From positions 56,560 through 120,559 of the forward strand of contig NZ_JAIQXU010000014.1 of NCBI RefSeq assembly GCF_020166395.1: 64,000 bases of DNA, written 5' to 3'. This document shows positions 47,615 to 58,340 of this stretch, piece by piece (the stretch's first letter is position 1; each line of letters begins with the position of its first letter). Both the position numbers and the translations under genes were made by a program. Below the pieces are notes generated by a model. The model saw nothing but the letters and a program-made list of their open reading frames with translations. It was not told the origin of the DNA and did not search any database. This stretch comes from Deinococcus betulae. GTDB taxonomy: Bacteria > Deinococcota > Deinococci > Deinococcales > Deinococcaceae.

Positions 47615-50600
47615 GTGAGCATCTTCGACGACCGGCTCCGCCGATTAAAACACGCTTCCCGCATGGCCGTCACTCAACAGGATATCCCGGCGCGGCCCAC
47701 CGCTCCGGCGTTGCCCTGGCCGGCTCTACCAACCGGCAGGGTCACTCCGCCTGTGAGTGTTTCTGCGCCGCGCCGTGTCGTCGCTCGCCTGGTGACGATG
47801 CCACCTACGCCTGCAGAGCCAGTGCTGACGCCCGTTGCACCTGCACCGCCAGCACCTTCGCCGGCCAGCCGTCTGGCAGAGAGGCTGTCTTTCCAGAGTG
47901 AACCTGTCCCGCGAACTCCTGACGTAGCAGTGCCACCAGTAAAGGCTCCCGAAGCGTTTTCAAGTGATCCTGTCTGGGAGAGCGAACAGCAAGACCCATA
48001 TGGAGACACCCAAGAGGCGCTAGAAGCCGGCCTGCTCACGTCACCGCCCGTTCAGGGCATGCCCCCTGCCCCCTGGGCAGCCCCAGAGCCAGACGAGACA
48101 CCAGTCACACCAGCAGCTCCCCGCCGCGCACTGTCTTTCGCAGAAACTCTAGCCCTTAATCAGCAGCTGGAGACTCTTCAGCCCCGCGATCAGGGTGAGC
48201 AGGCTGGAGCTGCCCAGCCGCCTGTTCTCTCTCCGGCGGCGCCTCTGCCCCCAGCAATCTCTGTGGCAAAGCCAGTCGCTCTACCAGAGAGTCGCTCTGC
48301 CTCGGCCGAATCCTCTGCAATCCCAGCAGCAAACAGGCCTCAGGCTCAACTGCCTGCCCCTGCACCGCTGACGCCTGAGCGAGAAGCCCCCAGCATCCCA
48401 GTTTCGCCGCCAGTGACGGCCACAGCGGCAGAGCCAGCGCACCCACAGCTTTCTCTTCCTGAAGCCCAGTTACCAGCTGTGGACGAAACTCAAGTTACGC
48501 CACAGGACGCCCAGAACCTCTCGCAGACGGCGGCTACCACCGAGCCCAGCAATGATTCAGCGATCCTAGCGGAAGAGCCACCTCCTCTGCTGTCTCCCTT
48601 AACTGCTGATGTGCGCGCGGCCCACGAGCAGGAGCGCCGCGAACTGGAAGCCCTGCTGCGGGCCACTAACAGCGATATCCCGGTGCGCCTGCCCCGTCGG
48701 CCGCGTCCAGTGGTGCCGCCACGTCCAGCCGCACCCCCTGTAGAAGAGAAGGAAGTCAAACCAGCGGCCCCTATTCCAGCCGAGCAGTCGCAGAGCATTC
48801 TTGCTCGCCTGAACCGCTACGCAGAACTGGAGGCCAGCGGCGAGGTCAGCGCCTCTATGATTCCGCTGCACCGCATGGAGAGTTGGGACGATCACCACCC
48901 AGACCAGAATCTTGCGGCTGAAGCGCAGACCACCGAAACAGCCAGCGAGACGGTAGCCCCAGCACCAGTCTTCTCCAACGCGGCGGTACCGGCCACCCCA
49001 GCCCCTACCCGCTTGAAAGCGCGGGCCAGTCGCGCTGGGCACAGTAAGGAGGCCCGCTCAGCTTCCACCCGCCGCAAAGACACGGGCGCTGAGGCCGACG
49101 AAGAACCGGACACAGCGCTTCCCCGCGCCGCATCCCCGCCGGGTGAGGCCGTGATGTCAGCCCCCAGCGTGCCTCAACCTGGGCAGCCGCGACAGGCATT
49201 TGCTGTTCGACAATCAGATCTAGAGGATGCAGCAGCAGAAAGCAACGACACAGTAGAGCGGCCGCGCTTGCTGACAGCTCCTCTCCAGCTCCCTGAATTG
49301 CCATCTCTGGACCGCTCTCCCTTAGATGAGATTGACCTGGTAATGCCTCAGGCCATGTCTCCTGAGCTGGGTGCGCGCGCGTTGACGCGGCAGGAATCAA
49401 GCTCTTTCCTCCTCAAGAGGGCACCAGTGGAGCAGCAGCAGCCCCAAATCCGCTCTGCCACTTCAGAGAGTGCACCTCCCCCAGCCCCGATCCGAGGACC
49501 AGGCGCGACGTTGCCGGTAGCCCCATTGGCAAAGTCCATGCCCGAGGTGCGAGAGGCCACATCGCTTGAGGACCTGGCACCGCAAGGACAGGAAGAAAGG
49601 GCTTCTTTACCTGATCAACTGGCACCGGTGGTTGCCCCTCAGCAAACTATTCCTTCGGCTCCGGTCATAGATGCCGCCATCTCTAAGCCCGTTGGAGCAG
49701 TTCAATTTCCACCATCGCTGCCTATAGCTTCACCTACTGCACAGCAACCGACAGTGATCCTGCCCAGCGTGCCACTTTCACGCGCGCTCGAACCACAGTC
49801 TGAGGCTTTTACGACGTTCACCGACCCTGTGAAGCCCATGCCTAGGCGCGAATTGGTGGAGGGTGGGTCACCCTTGCCTGAGCCTAAGGCACCTGTGGTG
49901 CTGTCAGCTTTTCCAGAGTCCCCTCAGCCAGATCAACCAGACTTGGCAATCTCGCCTCTGCCAGCTCAGCTAACTACAAGCAGTGAGCGCACTGCGCCTC
50001 TGGTGGCAGCTCCTACTATACAGACGCCGACACCGCATCTGGCCGTACCGGCAGCAGTCCTCCCGACCTTTACACCGGTGCCACCTCAGCAAGAGTCAGT
50101 CCTGGCTCCTCGCCCTACACCGGCCTTAAATGCTCAAGTGTTGGCAGCTGCCGCTTCTCTTCTACCAGCGCCTCTCATTCCCTCTCTTTTCAATGGACAG
50201 GAATCAAGGCCTACACCCACAGCTGCGGCGCCTTTGCCGTCTTTGGCTGCTCCCTTCTCGCTGACGCCACCCCACTCAAATGCTGTCCAGCGTGTTGAGG
50301 CGCCTGCGCAGAGGGATCACATTCTCCAGACGACACCCAATTTCACGGTGCCTAGCACAAACCCAGGGGATATGGCACCAGAGGCAAAGGCCAGCGCCTC
50401 TCTGCCTCTCAGTGCAACTGAGATCTTAGAGCCAGCGCTGACTGCCTGGTCGGCTGGACCCGCGCTGTCAGCACCTCCTCGCCCCAACAGCATTGACTCT
50501 GAGTCCTTCAGACCTCAGACCACAGCGCCTCAAGCTTTGGTGATACCGGAATCAAGACCGACGCGGCCTGACTTGGCGCCTCAGCCTGCGGCTCTGTCTC

Positions 50601-52543
50601 ACCCCACTGTGAATGGGCCAACACCAGTGATGCCTGTTCAGCTGCCGCCGTCAGGGGCTGCCCTTTCATCAAAAGCATTGCCCGTTCCAGCTGCCGTACA
50701 GACATCAGGCACTCCAGCACTACTCCAGAATGGGCCAGCCAGGTGGAATCCATTAACACCAGCTAGACCTGTTGTAGAGTCAGTCACTCAGCCTGTACTG
50801 CCGCAGTTCAGCACCCCAGCTGAGGTGACCAGAACCGAGAGCTTCGGGGCTATGGCACCCGCGATTCAGTGGCCTGCTGCACCGCCTCGCCTTCCTGCTC
50901 CTCAGGCAGATGTAGTAGAACCAGGTGGAATCGCAGCTTCAGCCGCCGTCATACTGCCCAGCGTCCCCACCCAGTTTGACAGGGCACAGGCCGTGTTACC
51001 TGCCCTGACACCGGCGCTTCAGCCAGTGCTGACGATGCCTGCGTTGGGGCAAGTTAACCCTCAACTGCCAGAACTGGCCACGCTTGGCTCGCCGCCTTCC
51101 TCTCTCCCAATTACACCTGTTGCGGTTGCGCCTGTACCTGCGCCTTGGTCTGGGCCACAAATAGCCGAAGCAGTCAAGCCGGGGGCACTGCCCTCTGCAT
51201 TTCCAGTGGCACCGTCAGATCTAGCAATGCCAGTGCTCAGGACCCCAGTTTTCACTGAGCCGAGCAGGGCCCAGCCGCCTACGACCGAGAGCGGGGCGTC
51301 AGCTTTACCAGGAACACCAAGTTTGAGTGCGGTGGCTGGCTCGCCGCTGCTTCCAGTCACACCACCTACCAGCACAAGCTTCGACTCCAGGTGGTCTGCG
51401 CCTCAACCAGCGAGGAGTTTGCCAGAAGCCACCTGGCCTGATGTCGGTGGCCTACTTCCGCCAGTGGTCCAGGCGGCCTCACCTGTGGCATCTGGCCTTC
51501 TCGCTTTGCCGAACAATGCTGTGGTCTCGCCGGTGAGTCAAACGGCGCCATCTCTGACACCTGTTGCTGCTCCACTAGGTATCCAGCCCATCAGTGCTGG
51601 CCCTGCGCTGGGAACGGCCCAGCCCATCATGCCGCCAGCCCCACTTGGGCGGGCGCCGGCTGAAGTCAGACCGCCCCCAGCGCGGCTGGGGCCGCCTACC
51701 CTGGGCAAACCCCGCAGCGGTTCACCATTGCCCAGTCAGCCTGTCGTTCCGGGGACTCCGCTAGAGACGCCGGGACAAGCTCCTCTGGCACAGGCCGTGC
51801 AGACTGCCTTTCAAAGAGACGGCCACGGTCAGGCCTTCGCACCCAGCGTGCAAGCGGCACTCCAGCGAACGCTGGGCACGGACCTGGGCGACGTGCGCGT
51901 GGTGCAGAACGTTCATGTCCCCGCCGCTCTGAAGGCCGCCCAGGCCCACGGCTTAACCGTAGGACAAACAGTGTTTCTGGCCCCAGAGACGCGGCTGGAT
52001 ACGCCAGCTGGTCTGGCCCTAGCGGCCCACGAGGTCACGCACGCGGTCCGGCACACCCGGCCCAACTTTGTCCCCGAAGTGCTACGCCGCGCCGCGCCAC
52101 AGGCGCAGAGCCATGACGAAGAGGGCGTGGCGCTAGCCACTGAACATGCCGCGCTGCGAGAACACACGACGCGGCCTGATTCGGCCAGCGTAGAGCAGGG
52201 CCGTCGAGGAACTCAGGCCAACCGTCTGCCCGGTCTGCCGGCACCCTGGGACGCCATGCCCGTCTGGGATGAACCAGCCGCGGCAAGCACTCGCCATCAC
52301 ACCGCCCCGCCTGCGGCCATGCCCCTGCCAGCTGCACCACCTCCTCAGGCTGGGCCTACCCCCTGGGCACATGCGGCCGCCGCAGACCGCCCAGCCCCCA
52401 GCAGCGCGCCGCCGCCTGCGGCTAGCACCCCTTCGGTGGGCCGGCGCGTGGCACCCACGCCGCAGGTGGACCTGGATCAGGTGGCGCGCGAGGTATATGC
52501 CCGCCTGCGTGACCGGCTGGGCGCCGAACTGCGCCGACTGTAA
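47615..52543 (+). CDS. Giant Pro/Ala-rich protein with C-terminal DUF4157 metalloprotease-like domain
   Basis: 1642 residues from the GTG at 47615, which follows AAAGGAG. After MSIFDDRLRRLKHAS comes a very long, low-complexity, Pro/Ala/Gln-rich region (to about 1400) with few hydrophobic clusters. A DUF4157 domain follows (about 1405-1490): LQRTLGTDLGDVRVV and AAHEVTHAVRH, with HEVTH at 1472-1476 as a zinc-protease motif. The end (1618-1642) is VDLDQVAREVYARLRDRLG, like the 56-residue neighbour. DUF4157 is a hallmark of eCIS-associated proteins, usually at the N-terminus of toxins. No tape measure is otherwise seen, so the long region might serve that role. The middle looks less GC-rich than its neighbours. 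Confidence 0.85.
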   Translation: MSIFDDRLRRLKHASRMAVTQQDIPARPTAPALPWPALPTGRVTPPVSVSAPRRVVARLVTMPPTPAEPVLTPVAPAPPAPSPASRLAERLSFQSEPVPRTPDVAVPPVKAPEAFSSDPVWESEQQDPYGDTQEALEAGLLTSPPVQGMPPAPWAAPEPDETPVTPAAPRRALSFAETLALNQQLETLQPRDQGEQAGAAQPPVLSPAAPLPPAISVAKPVALPESRSASAESSAIPAANRPQAQLPAPAPLTPEREAPSIPVSPPVTATAAEPAHPQLSLPEAQLPAVDETQVTPQDAQNLSQTAATTEPSNDSAILAEEPPPLLSPLTADVRAAHEQERRELEALLRATNSDIPVRLPRRPRPVVPPRPAAPPVEEKEVKPAAPIPAEQSQSILARLNRYAELEASGEVSASMIPLHRMESWDDHHPDQNLAAEAQTTETASETVAPAPVFSNAAVPATPAPTRLKARASRAGHSKEARSASTRRKDTGAEADEEPDTALPRAASPPGEAVMSAPSVPQPGQPRQAFAVRQSDLEDAAAESNDTVERPRLLTAPLQLPELPSLDRSPLDEIDLVMPQAMSPELGARALTRQESSSFLLKRAPVEQQQPQIRSATSESAPPPAPIRGPGATLPVAPLAKSMPEVREATSLEDLAPQGQEERASLPDQLAPVVAPQQTIPSAPVIDAAISKPVGAVQFPPSLPIASPTAQQPTVILPSVPLSRALEPQSEAFTTFTDPVKPMPRRELVEGGSPLPEPKAPVVLSAFPESPQPDQPDLAISPLPAQLTTSSERTAPLVAAPTIQTPTPHLAVPAAVLPTFTPVPPQQESVLAPRPTPALNAQVLAAAASLLPAPLIPSLFNGQESRPTPTAAAPLPSLAAPFSLTPPHSNAVQRVEAPAQRDHILQTTPNFTVPSTNPGDMAPEAKASASLPLSATEILEPALTAWSAGPALSAPPRPNSIDSESFRPQTTAPQALVIPESRPTRPDLAPQPAALSHPTVNGPTPVMPVQLPPSGAALSSKALPVPAAVQTSGTPALLQNGPARWNPLTPARPVVESVTQPVLPQFSTPAEVTRTESFGAMAPAIQWPAAPPRLPAPQADVVEPGGIAASAAVILPSVPTQFDRAQAVLPALTPALQPVLTMPALGQVNPQLPELATLGSPPSSLPITPVAVAPVPAPWSGPQIAEAVKPGALPSAFPVAPSDLAMPVLRTPVFTEPSRAQPPTTESGASALPGTPSLSAVAGSPLLPVTPPTSTSFDSRWSAPQPARSLPEATWPDVGGLLPPVVQAASPVASGLLALPNNAVVSPVSQTAPSLTPVAAPLGIQPISAGPALGTAQPIMPPAPLGRAPAEVRPPPARLGPPTLGKPRSGSPLPSQPVVPGTPLETPGQAPLAQAVQTAFQRDGHGQAFAPSVQAALQRTLGTDLGDVRVVQNVHVPAALKAAQAHGLTVGQTVFLAPETRLDTPAGLALAAHEVTHAVRHTRPNFVPEVLRRAAPQAQSHDEEGVALATEHAALREHTTRPDSASVEQGRRGTQANRLPGLPAPWDAMPVWDEPAAASTRHHTAPPAAMPLPAAPPPQAGPTPWAHAAAADRPAPSSAPPPAASTPSVGRRVAPTPQVDLDQVAREVYARLRDRLGAELRRL

Positions 52544-52553
52544 AGCCACAAGA

Positions 52554-52590
52554 GGAGCGCCCCACCGTTCTGGCTGGGGCGCTCCTTCTA
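52554..52590. terminator. Bidirectional terminator between the eCIS and chitinase 2
   Basis: GGAGCGCCCCA (52554-52564) pairs perfectly with TGGGGCGCTCC (52575-52585) around a 10-nt loop, followed by TTCT. It separates convergent genes (stops at 52543 and 52598). Confidence 0.8.
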
Positions 52591-52597
52591 ATTCGGT

Positions 52598-54595
<1,998 letters not shown>

Positions 54596-54996
54596 ACCTC
54601 ACCTCAAAGGGGTTGAACGGGAACGGCACACCGGGGTCTTTCGTTTTGTGGACAGTCGCATCATGCAAATATTTTTTCAGGATGTCAAGAAGGAAGAATA
54701 ATTTTTTTCATACCTCAGCCGGTCGGCTGCTTCGAGTCTTTTGAGGAAGAGCAAAGCAGGAGGAAGAACTGAAGAGCAACAGCGCTCAAGCTGGCGCTGA
54801 GCAGGAAAACGACTGCCTCCTAAGAGAAGTTTTTTGCTGTTGGACAGCATCCGAAAGCCATCGCGGCGCATGAAGCCCCACGCGATTCGCCAGACCTGAA
54901 AATTCCCGCCTGGATTTTTCAGGATTTGACAAAAATAATTTTCATCCCTAAGCTGTCTTTATCAAACTCACTGCCGACCCCAGGCCAAGGAGGCCC
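54596..54996. other. Divergent regulatory region between chitinase 2 and rpiR-type gene
   Basis: About 400 nt of lower-GC sequence without a supported gene. It holds a degenerate AT-rich palindrome (10 of 13 positions) at 54694-54706 close to the chitinase start and a good copy at 54931-54943 in the regulator promoter. Confidence 0.55.
54926..54954 (+). promoter_or_regulatory. rpiR operon promoter with operator in spacer
   Basis: TTGACA (54926-54931) and TAAGCT (54949-54954) are separated by exactly 17 nt. AAAAATAATTTTC (54931-54943), a 12-of-13 match to the palindrome core upstream of chitinase 1, begins at the last base of the -35 box and fills most of the spacer. Autoregulation by RpiR is expected. 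Confidence 0.65.
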
Positions 54997-55860
54997 ATGA
55001 GTCAAACGCTCTCACGCCCCGCCCACACGCAGGGAGCCATTAGCCGTATTCGGCTACACGCCCACAGCCTCTCGCCTTCTCTCAAACAAGTCGCCGACCA
55101 CGTCCTGCGTGACGCTGAAACCGTGCTCCATCAGACGATTACCGAACTGGCTTCGTCGGCGGGCGTAGGGGAAGCCACCATCACCCGGCTGTGCCGCAAG
55201 CTGGATTTTGCTGGCTTTCACGCCTTCAAAATTGCTCTGGCTGCCGATGTGGCCGGGCGCGATACAGCCCCCGAGAATGTCAGCGGCGCCGACCTGACGG
55301 GCCACACCGCCCGCCTGGTCAAGCAAAGCGCCCTGACGTTGGAAGACACCGGCCGCCTCCTTGACCCCGCTGTAATTGAAGCGGTGGCCGACCAGCTGGC
55401 CCGCGCGCCACGGGTGGACATGACCGGCCAGGGCAATTCAGGGTTGGTGGCGCAGCTGTTTGCGCACCGCCTGCTGCGCCTGGGCATCACGGCTGTGGCC
55501 CACACCGACCCGCATGTGGCGGCCGTCAGCATCTCCACCCTGCCGCGCGGCGGCGTGGTGATCGGCCTGACCAGTTCGGGCAGCACCATTGACACCGTGC
55601 AGCACCTGCGCCTGGCCCAGAGCCACGGCCACTACACCGTCGCCATTACCCACCGGGCCAGTTCACCCGTGACCCGCTACGCCAGCAAGGTGCTGTTTAC
55701 CTCGCGCCAGGAAGAGCCCCTGACCGACGCCGTGCTGGACACCCTGATGTCCCAGACGCTGGTGCTGGAAGTGCTGTACGCCGCCCTGCTCGCCCGCCGC
55801 CCCGAGGCCGCCGCCGTTCTGCGCGTCACGGCCGAGAGTGTGGTCGAGAAAAAGTATTAA
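54997..55860 (+). CDS. MurR/RpiR-family transcriptional regulator
   Basis: 287 residues. An N-terminal HTH_6 domain (SLKQVADHVLRDAETV, SAGVGEATITRLCRKLDFAGFHAFK) is followed by a SIS sugar-phosphate-binding domain (MTGQGNSGLVAQLFAHRLLRLG, GLTSSGSTIDTVQHL, AITHRASSPVTRYA). RpiR/MurR proteins repress or activate genes for amino-sugar use in response to sugar phosphates. It leads an operon containing a sugar ABC importer, a SIS isomerase/deaminase and NagZ, so a GlcNAc-derived phosphate is a good guess for the effector. The start follows AAGGAGG. Confidence 0.92.
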   Translation: MSQTLSRPAHTQGAISRIRLHAHSLSPSLKQVADHVLRDAETVLHQTITELASSAGVGEATITRLCRKLDFAGFHAFKIALAADVAGRDTAPENVSGADLTGHTARLVKQSALTLEDTGRLLDPAVIEAVADQLARAPRVDMTGQGNSGLVAQLFAHRLLRLGITAVAHTDPHVAAVSISTLPRGGVVIGLTSSGSTIDTVQHLRLAQSHGHYTVAITHRASSPVTRYASKVLFTSRQEEPLTDAVLDTLMSQTLVLEVLYAALLARRPEAAAVLRVTAESVVEKKY

Positions 55861-55896
55861 GTTCCCCTGCCTGTCACGTCCCCCAAGGAGACTGCC

Positions 55897-57153
55897 ATGA
55901 AACGTACCCTGACCGTTCTGACCCTCAGCCTCGGCCTCTCGGCGCTGTCCAGCGCAAACGCGCAGACCACCACGGTCACGTTCTGGACGTGGTATCTGAG
56001 CCCCAAGTTTGACAGCTACATCAAGTCCACGATTGCCGCCTTCGAAAAGGCCAACCCGACCATCAAGGTGCAGTGGTTCGACAAGCAGGACTCGATGATG
56101 CAGGACTTTGTGGCGGCGGTGAACCTGGGGAACGCCCCCGACGTGGTCAACCTGAACATTGACGAAACCCAGAAGGCCGCCCAGAACGGCTTCCTGGCCG
56201 CCGCCAGCGACCTGACCCCCGCCGCCACCCTGAGCCGCACCTTCTACGGCCAGAGCCTGAAGAACTTCACCTCGGGCAGCAAGGTCTACGCCTACCCCTG
56301 GTACGGCTGGCTGAACGAGGGCGTGCTGCTGTACAACCCCGACCTGCTGCAAAAAGCCGGCCTGAGCCGCGCGCCCCGCTCCACCAGCGAACTGCTGACC
56401 TACGCCAAGACGGTCAAGGACAAGACCGGCGCCTACGCCTGGGTGCCGGCCCTGAAAGACCCCAACACCGCGTCGTTCCTGGGGTACTTCTACGCCGAGG
56501 GCTTGCCCATCTACGCCGCCGACGGCAAGGCCATGTTCAACAGCGCCCAGCACGCCGCGCTGCTCAACCAGTTCGTCACGCTGTACCGCGGCGGCTACAT
56601 CCCGGAAGACGCCGTGCGCCGTGAGGCCTTCCAGCTGGCGACCGAGTTGTACGCCCAAAACCGCGTGGCCATGATCGTGGGTGGCCCGCAGGCCCTGACC
56701 CGCATCAAGGACACCAACCCCAGCCTGTACGCCAAGACCGTGGTGACCGAAGCCCCCGTGGGCAAAGCCAACGTGCAGACCGGCGGCAGCATGGGCCTGG
56801 TAGTCCCCAAGGCCAGCAAGAACCCGCAGGCCGCCGCCAAACTGGCCGCCTTCTTCACGAACAACGCCAACCAGCTGGCCTTCGCCAAGGTGGTGCCGGT
56901 CGTGCCCACCACCCTGGGGGCCCAGACCAGCGTGCAGTTCAAAGTGACCAGTCAGGACCCCGTTGCCAAGGCCACCGGCCTGGTCGGCGCTTCGGGCCGC
57001 TTTATCAACCCCGGCTACAAGGCGCCCGGCAACAGCGACGACCTGTACAAGAACTTCAATGACAACATCGAGGCCGCGCTGCTGGGCAAAAAGAGCGCGC
57101 AGCAGGCCCTGAACGACTCGGTGACGTACTGGAACGCCAACATGAAGAAGTAA
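55897..57153 (+). CDS. Sugar ABC transporter substrate-binding protein (family 1)
   Basis: 418 residues. A Sec signal peptide ends near ANA (residue 22). The mature part begins TTTVTFWTWYLSPKFDSYIKSTI and carries the MalE-like signatures KVQWFDKQDSMMQDFVAAVNLGNAPDVV and YAYPWYGWLNEGVLLYNPDLL. No lipobox is seen. With two following permease genes and no ATPase, it forms a carbohydrate importer that probably shares an MsmK-like ATPase encoded elsewhere. The context suggests chitooligosaccharide or GlcNAc uptake. Confidence 0.9.
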   Translation: MKRTLTVLTLSLGLSALSSANAQTTTVTFWTWYLSPKFDSYIKSTIAAFEKANPTIKVQWFDKQDSMMQDFVAAVNLGNAPDVVNLNIDETQKAAQNGFLAAASDLTPAATLSRTFYGQSLKNFTSGSKVYAYPWYGWLNEGVLLYNPDLLQKAGLSRAPRSTSELLTYAKTVKDKTGAYAWVPALKDPNTASFLGYFYAEGLPIYAADGKAMFNSAQHAALLNQFVTLYRGGYIPEDAVRREAFQLATELYAQNRVAMIVGGPQALTRIKDTNPSLYAKTVVTEAPVGKANVQTGGSMGLVVPKASKNPQAAAKLAAFFTNNANQLAFAKVVPVVPTTLGAQTSVQFKVTSQDPVAKATGLVGASGRFINPGYKAPGNSDDLYKNFNDNIEAALLGKKSAQQALNDSVTYWNANMKK

Positions 57154-57217
57154 CCCTCTGAGGTGGCCCTGCAGCCACCCAGAGCCGGAGCGGCCGCGCC
57201 GCCCACCCGCTCTTCAA

Positions 57218-57250
57218 GGCCCGCTCGATTTCCGGGCGGGCCGGTTTGTT
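57218..57250 (+). terminator. Attenuator-like hairpin between binding protein and permease genes
   Basis: GGCCCGC (57218-57224) pairs with GCGGGCC (57236-57242) and is followed by GGTTTGTTT. A partial terminator here would allow more binding protein than permease, as in many sugar ABC operons. Confidence 0.6.
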
Positions 57251-57295
57251 TCCCTGGCCCCCGGTCCCTCCCCTCTTTGCAAAGGACGTTGCCCC

Positions 57296-58201
57296 ATGCG
57301 AGTTTCCTGGCGTTCCACGCTGCTGTCGTACACCTTCTTGGCCCCGGCCCTGGTACTGCTGGCGGTGTTTACCTTCTACCCTCTGTTGTACGGCTCTTAC
57401 CTGGGCTTCACGGAATACAACGGCGCGCGCTTTGCGAACGGGCTGGCCCCGAAGTGGGTGGGCACCGACAATTTCGAGAAGCTGTTTGCCGACCCCCTGT
57501 TTCTCACGGCCCTGAAAAACAGCGTGAAATACCTGCTGGTGGTGCCGGCCCTGCAACTGGGGGCGCTGGCCGTGGCGGTGCTGGTGAACAAGCAACTGCC
57601 GGGTATGGCGATTTTCCGGGCGGGGTATTACGTGCCGGTGGTGACGTCCGTGTCGCTGGCGGCGGTCATGTGGGAGTGGGTCTTTAACCGCGAGGGCACC
57701 CTGAACTGGCTGCTGCGCTCGCTGGGCCTGACGTCCACCGAGTCGCAGTTTGGCTGGCTGAACTCGGAGGCCTGGGCCTTCTGGGCGGTCATGCTGGTGA
57801 CCTTCTGGCGCGGCTTTGGGTACTACATGGTGCTGTATCTGGCTGGCCTGCAAACCATTCCTGAAGAACTGGAGGAAGCGGCGGTGCTGGACGGCGCCAG
57901 TGCGTGGCAGCGGTTCTGGCGCATCACGGTGCCACTCATGCGGCCCACCATCCTGCTGTGTACCCTGCTGTCCACCATTGCGGCGCTGCGGGTGCTGGAA
58001 GAAGTGCTGGTGCTGACCAACGGCGGCCCCCTCAACTCCACTTACACCGCCCTGATGTACGTCTACGCCAAGGCCTTCCAGGGCTTTGACTTCGACTACG
58101 GCCTGGCCAGTGCGGCCGGCCTGGTGGTGGCGGCCGTGGCGCTGCTGCTCTCGGCCGTGAACTTCCGGCTGTTTCACCGCCCCGAGGAGGAGCAGGCATG
58201 A
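57296..58201 (+). CDS. Sugar ABC transporter permease (MalF/UgpA-like)
   Basis: 301 residues with six predicted membrane helices, beginning SYTFLAPALVLLAVFTFYPL. The cytoplasmic EAA loop is present: EELEEAAVLDGASAWQRFWRITVPLMRPT. It pairs with the next permease. The start at 57296 is preferred, with AAAGGACG upstream. Confidence 0.93.
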   Translation: MRVSWRSTLLSYTFLAPALVLLAVFTFYPLLYGSYLGFTEYNGARFANGLAPKWVGTDNFEKLFADPLFLTALKNSVKYLLVVPALQLGALAVAVLVNKQLPGMAIFRAGYYVPVVTSVSLAAVMWEWVFNREGTLNWLLRSLGLTSTESQFGWLNSEAWAFWAVMLVTFWRGFGYYMVLYLAGLQTIPEELEEAAVLDGASAWQRFWRITVPLMRPTILLCTLLSTIAALRVLEEVLVLTNGGPLNSTYTALMYVYAKAFQGFDFDYGLASAAGLVVAAVALLLSAVNFRLFHRPEEEQA

Positions 58202-58340
58202 AGCGGCTTCTATTTGCGGCCCAGAGGCCTTACCGGATAACCCCCTCCGCGCCCGACCTCTCTGCCGCTCTGCTCTCGTGCTTCTCAACTTGCTCTGCTC
58301 GACTTGAAGGGCGACAGGGCGCCCCTCAACCGGAGTTCTT

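Noticed and set aside
27553..52543. Reading the contractile locus as a prophage or type VI system
   Set aside because: No capsid, terminase, portal or lysis genes, and no TssJLM membrane complex. DUF4255, CIS-tube and DUF4157 proteins and the Afp15-type ATPase indicate an eCIS.
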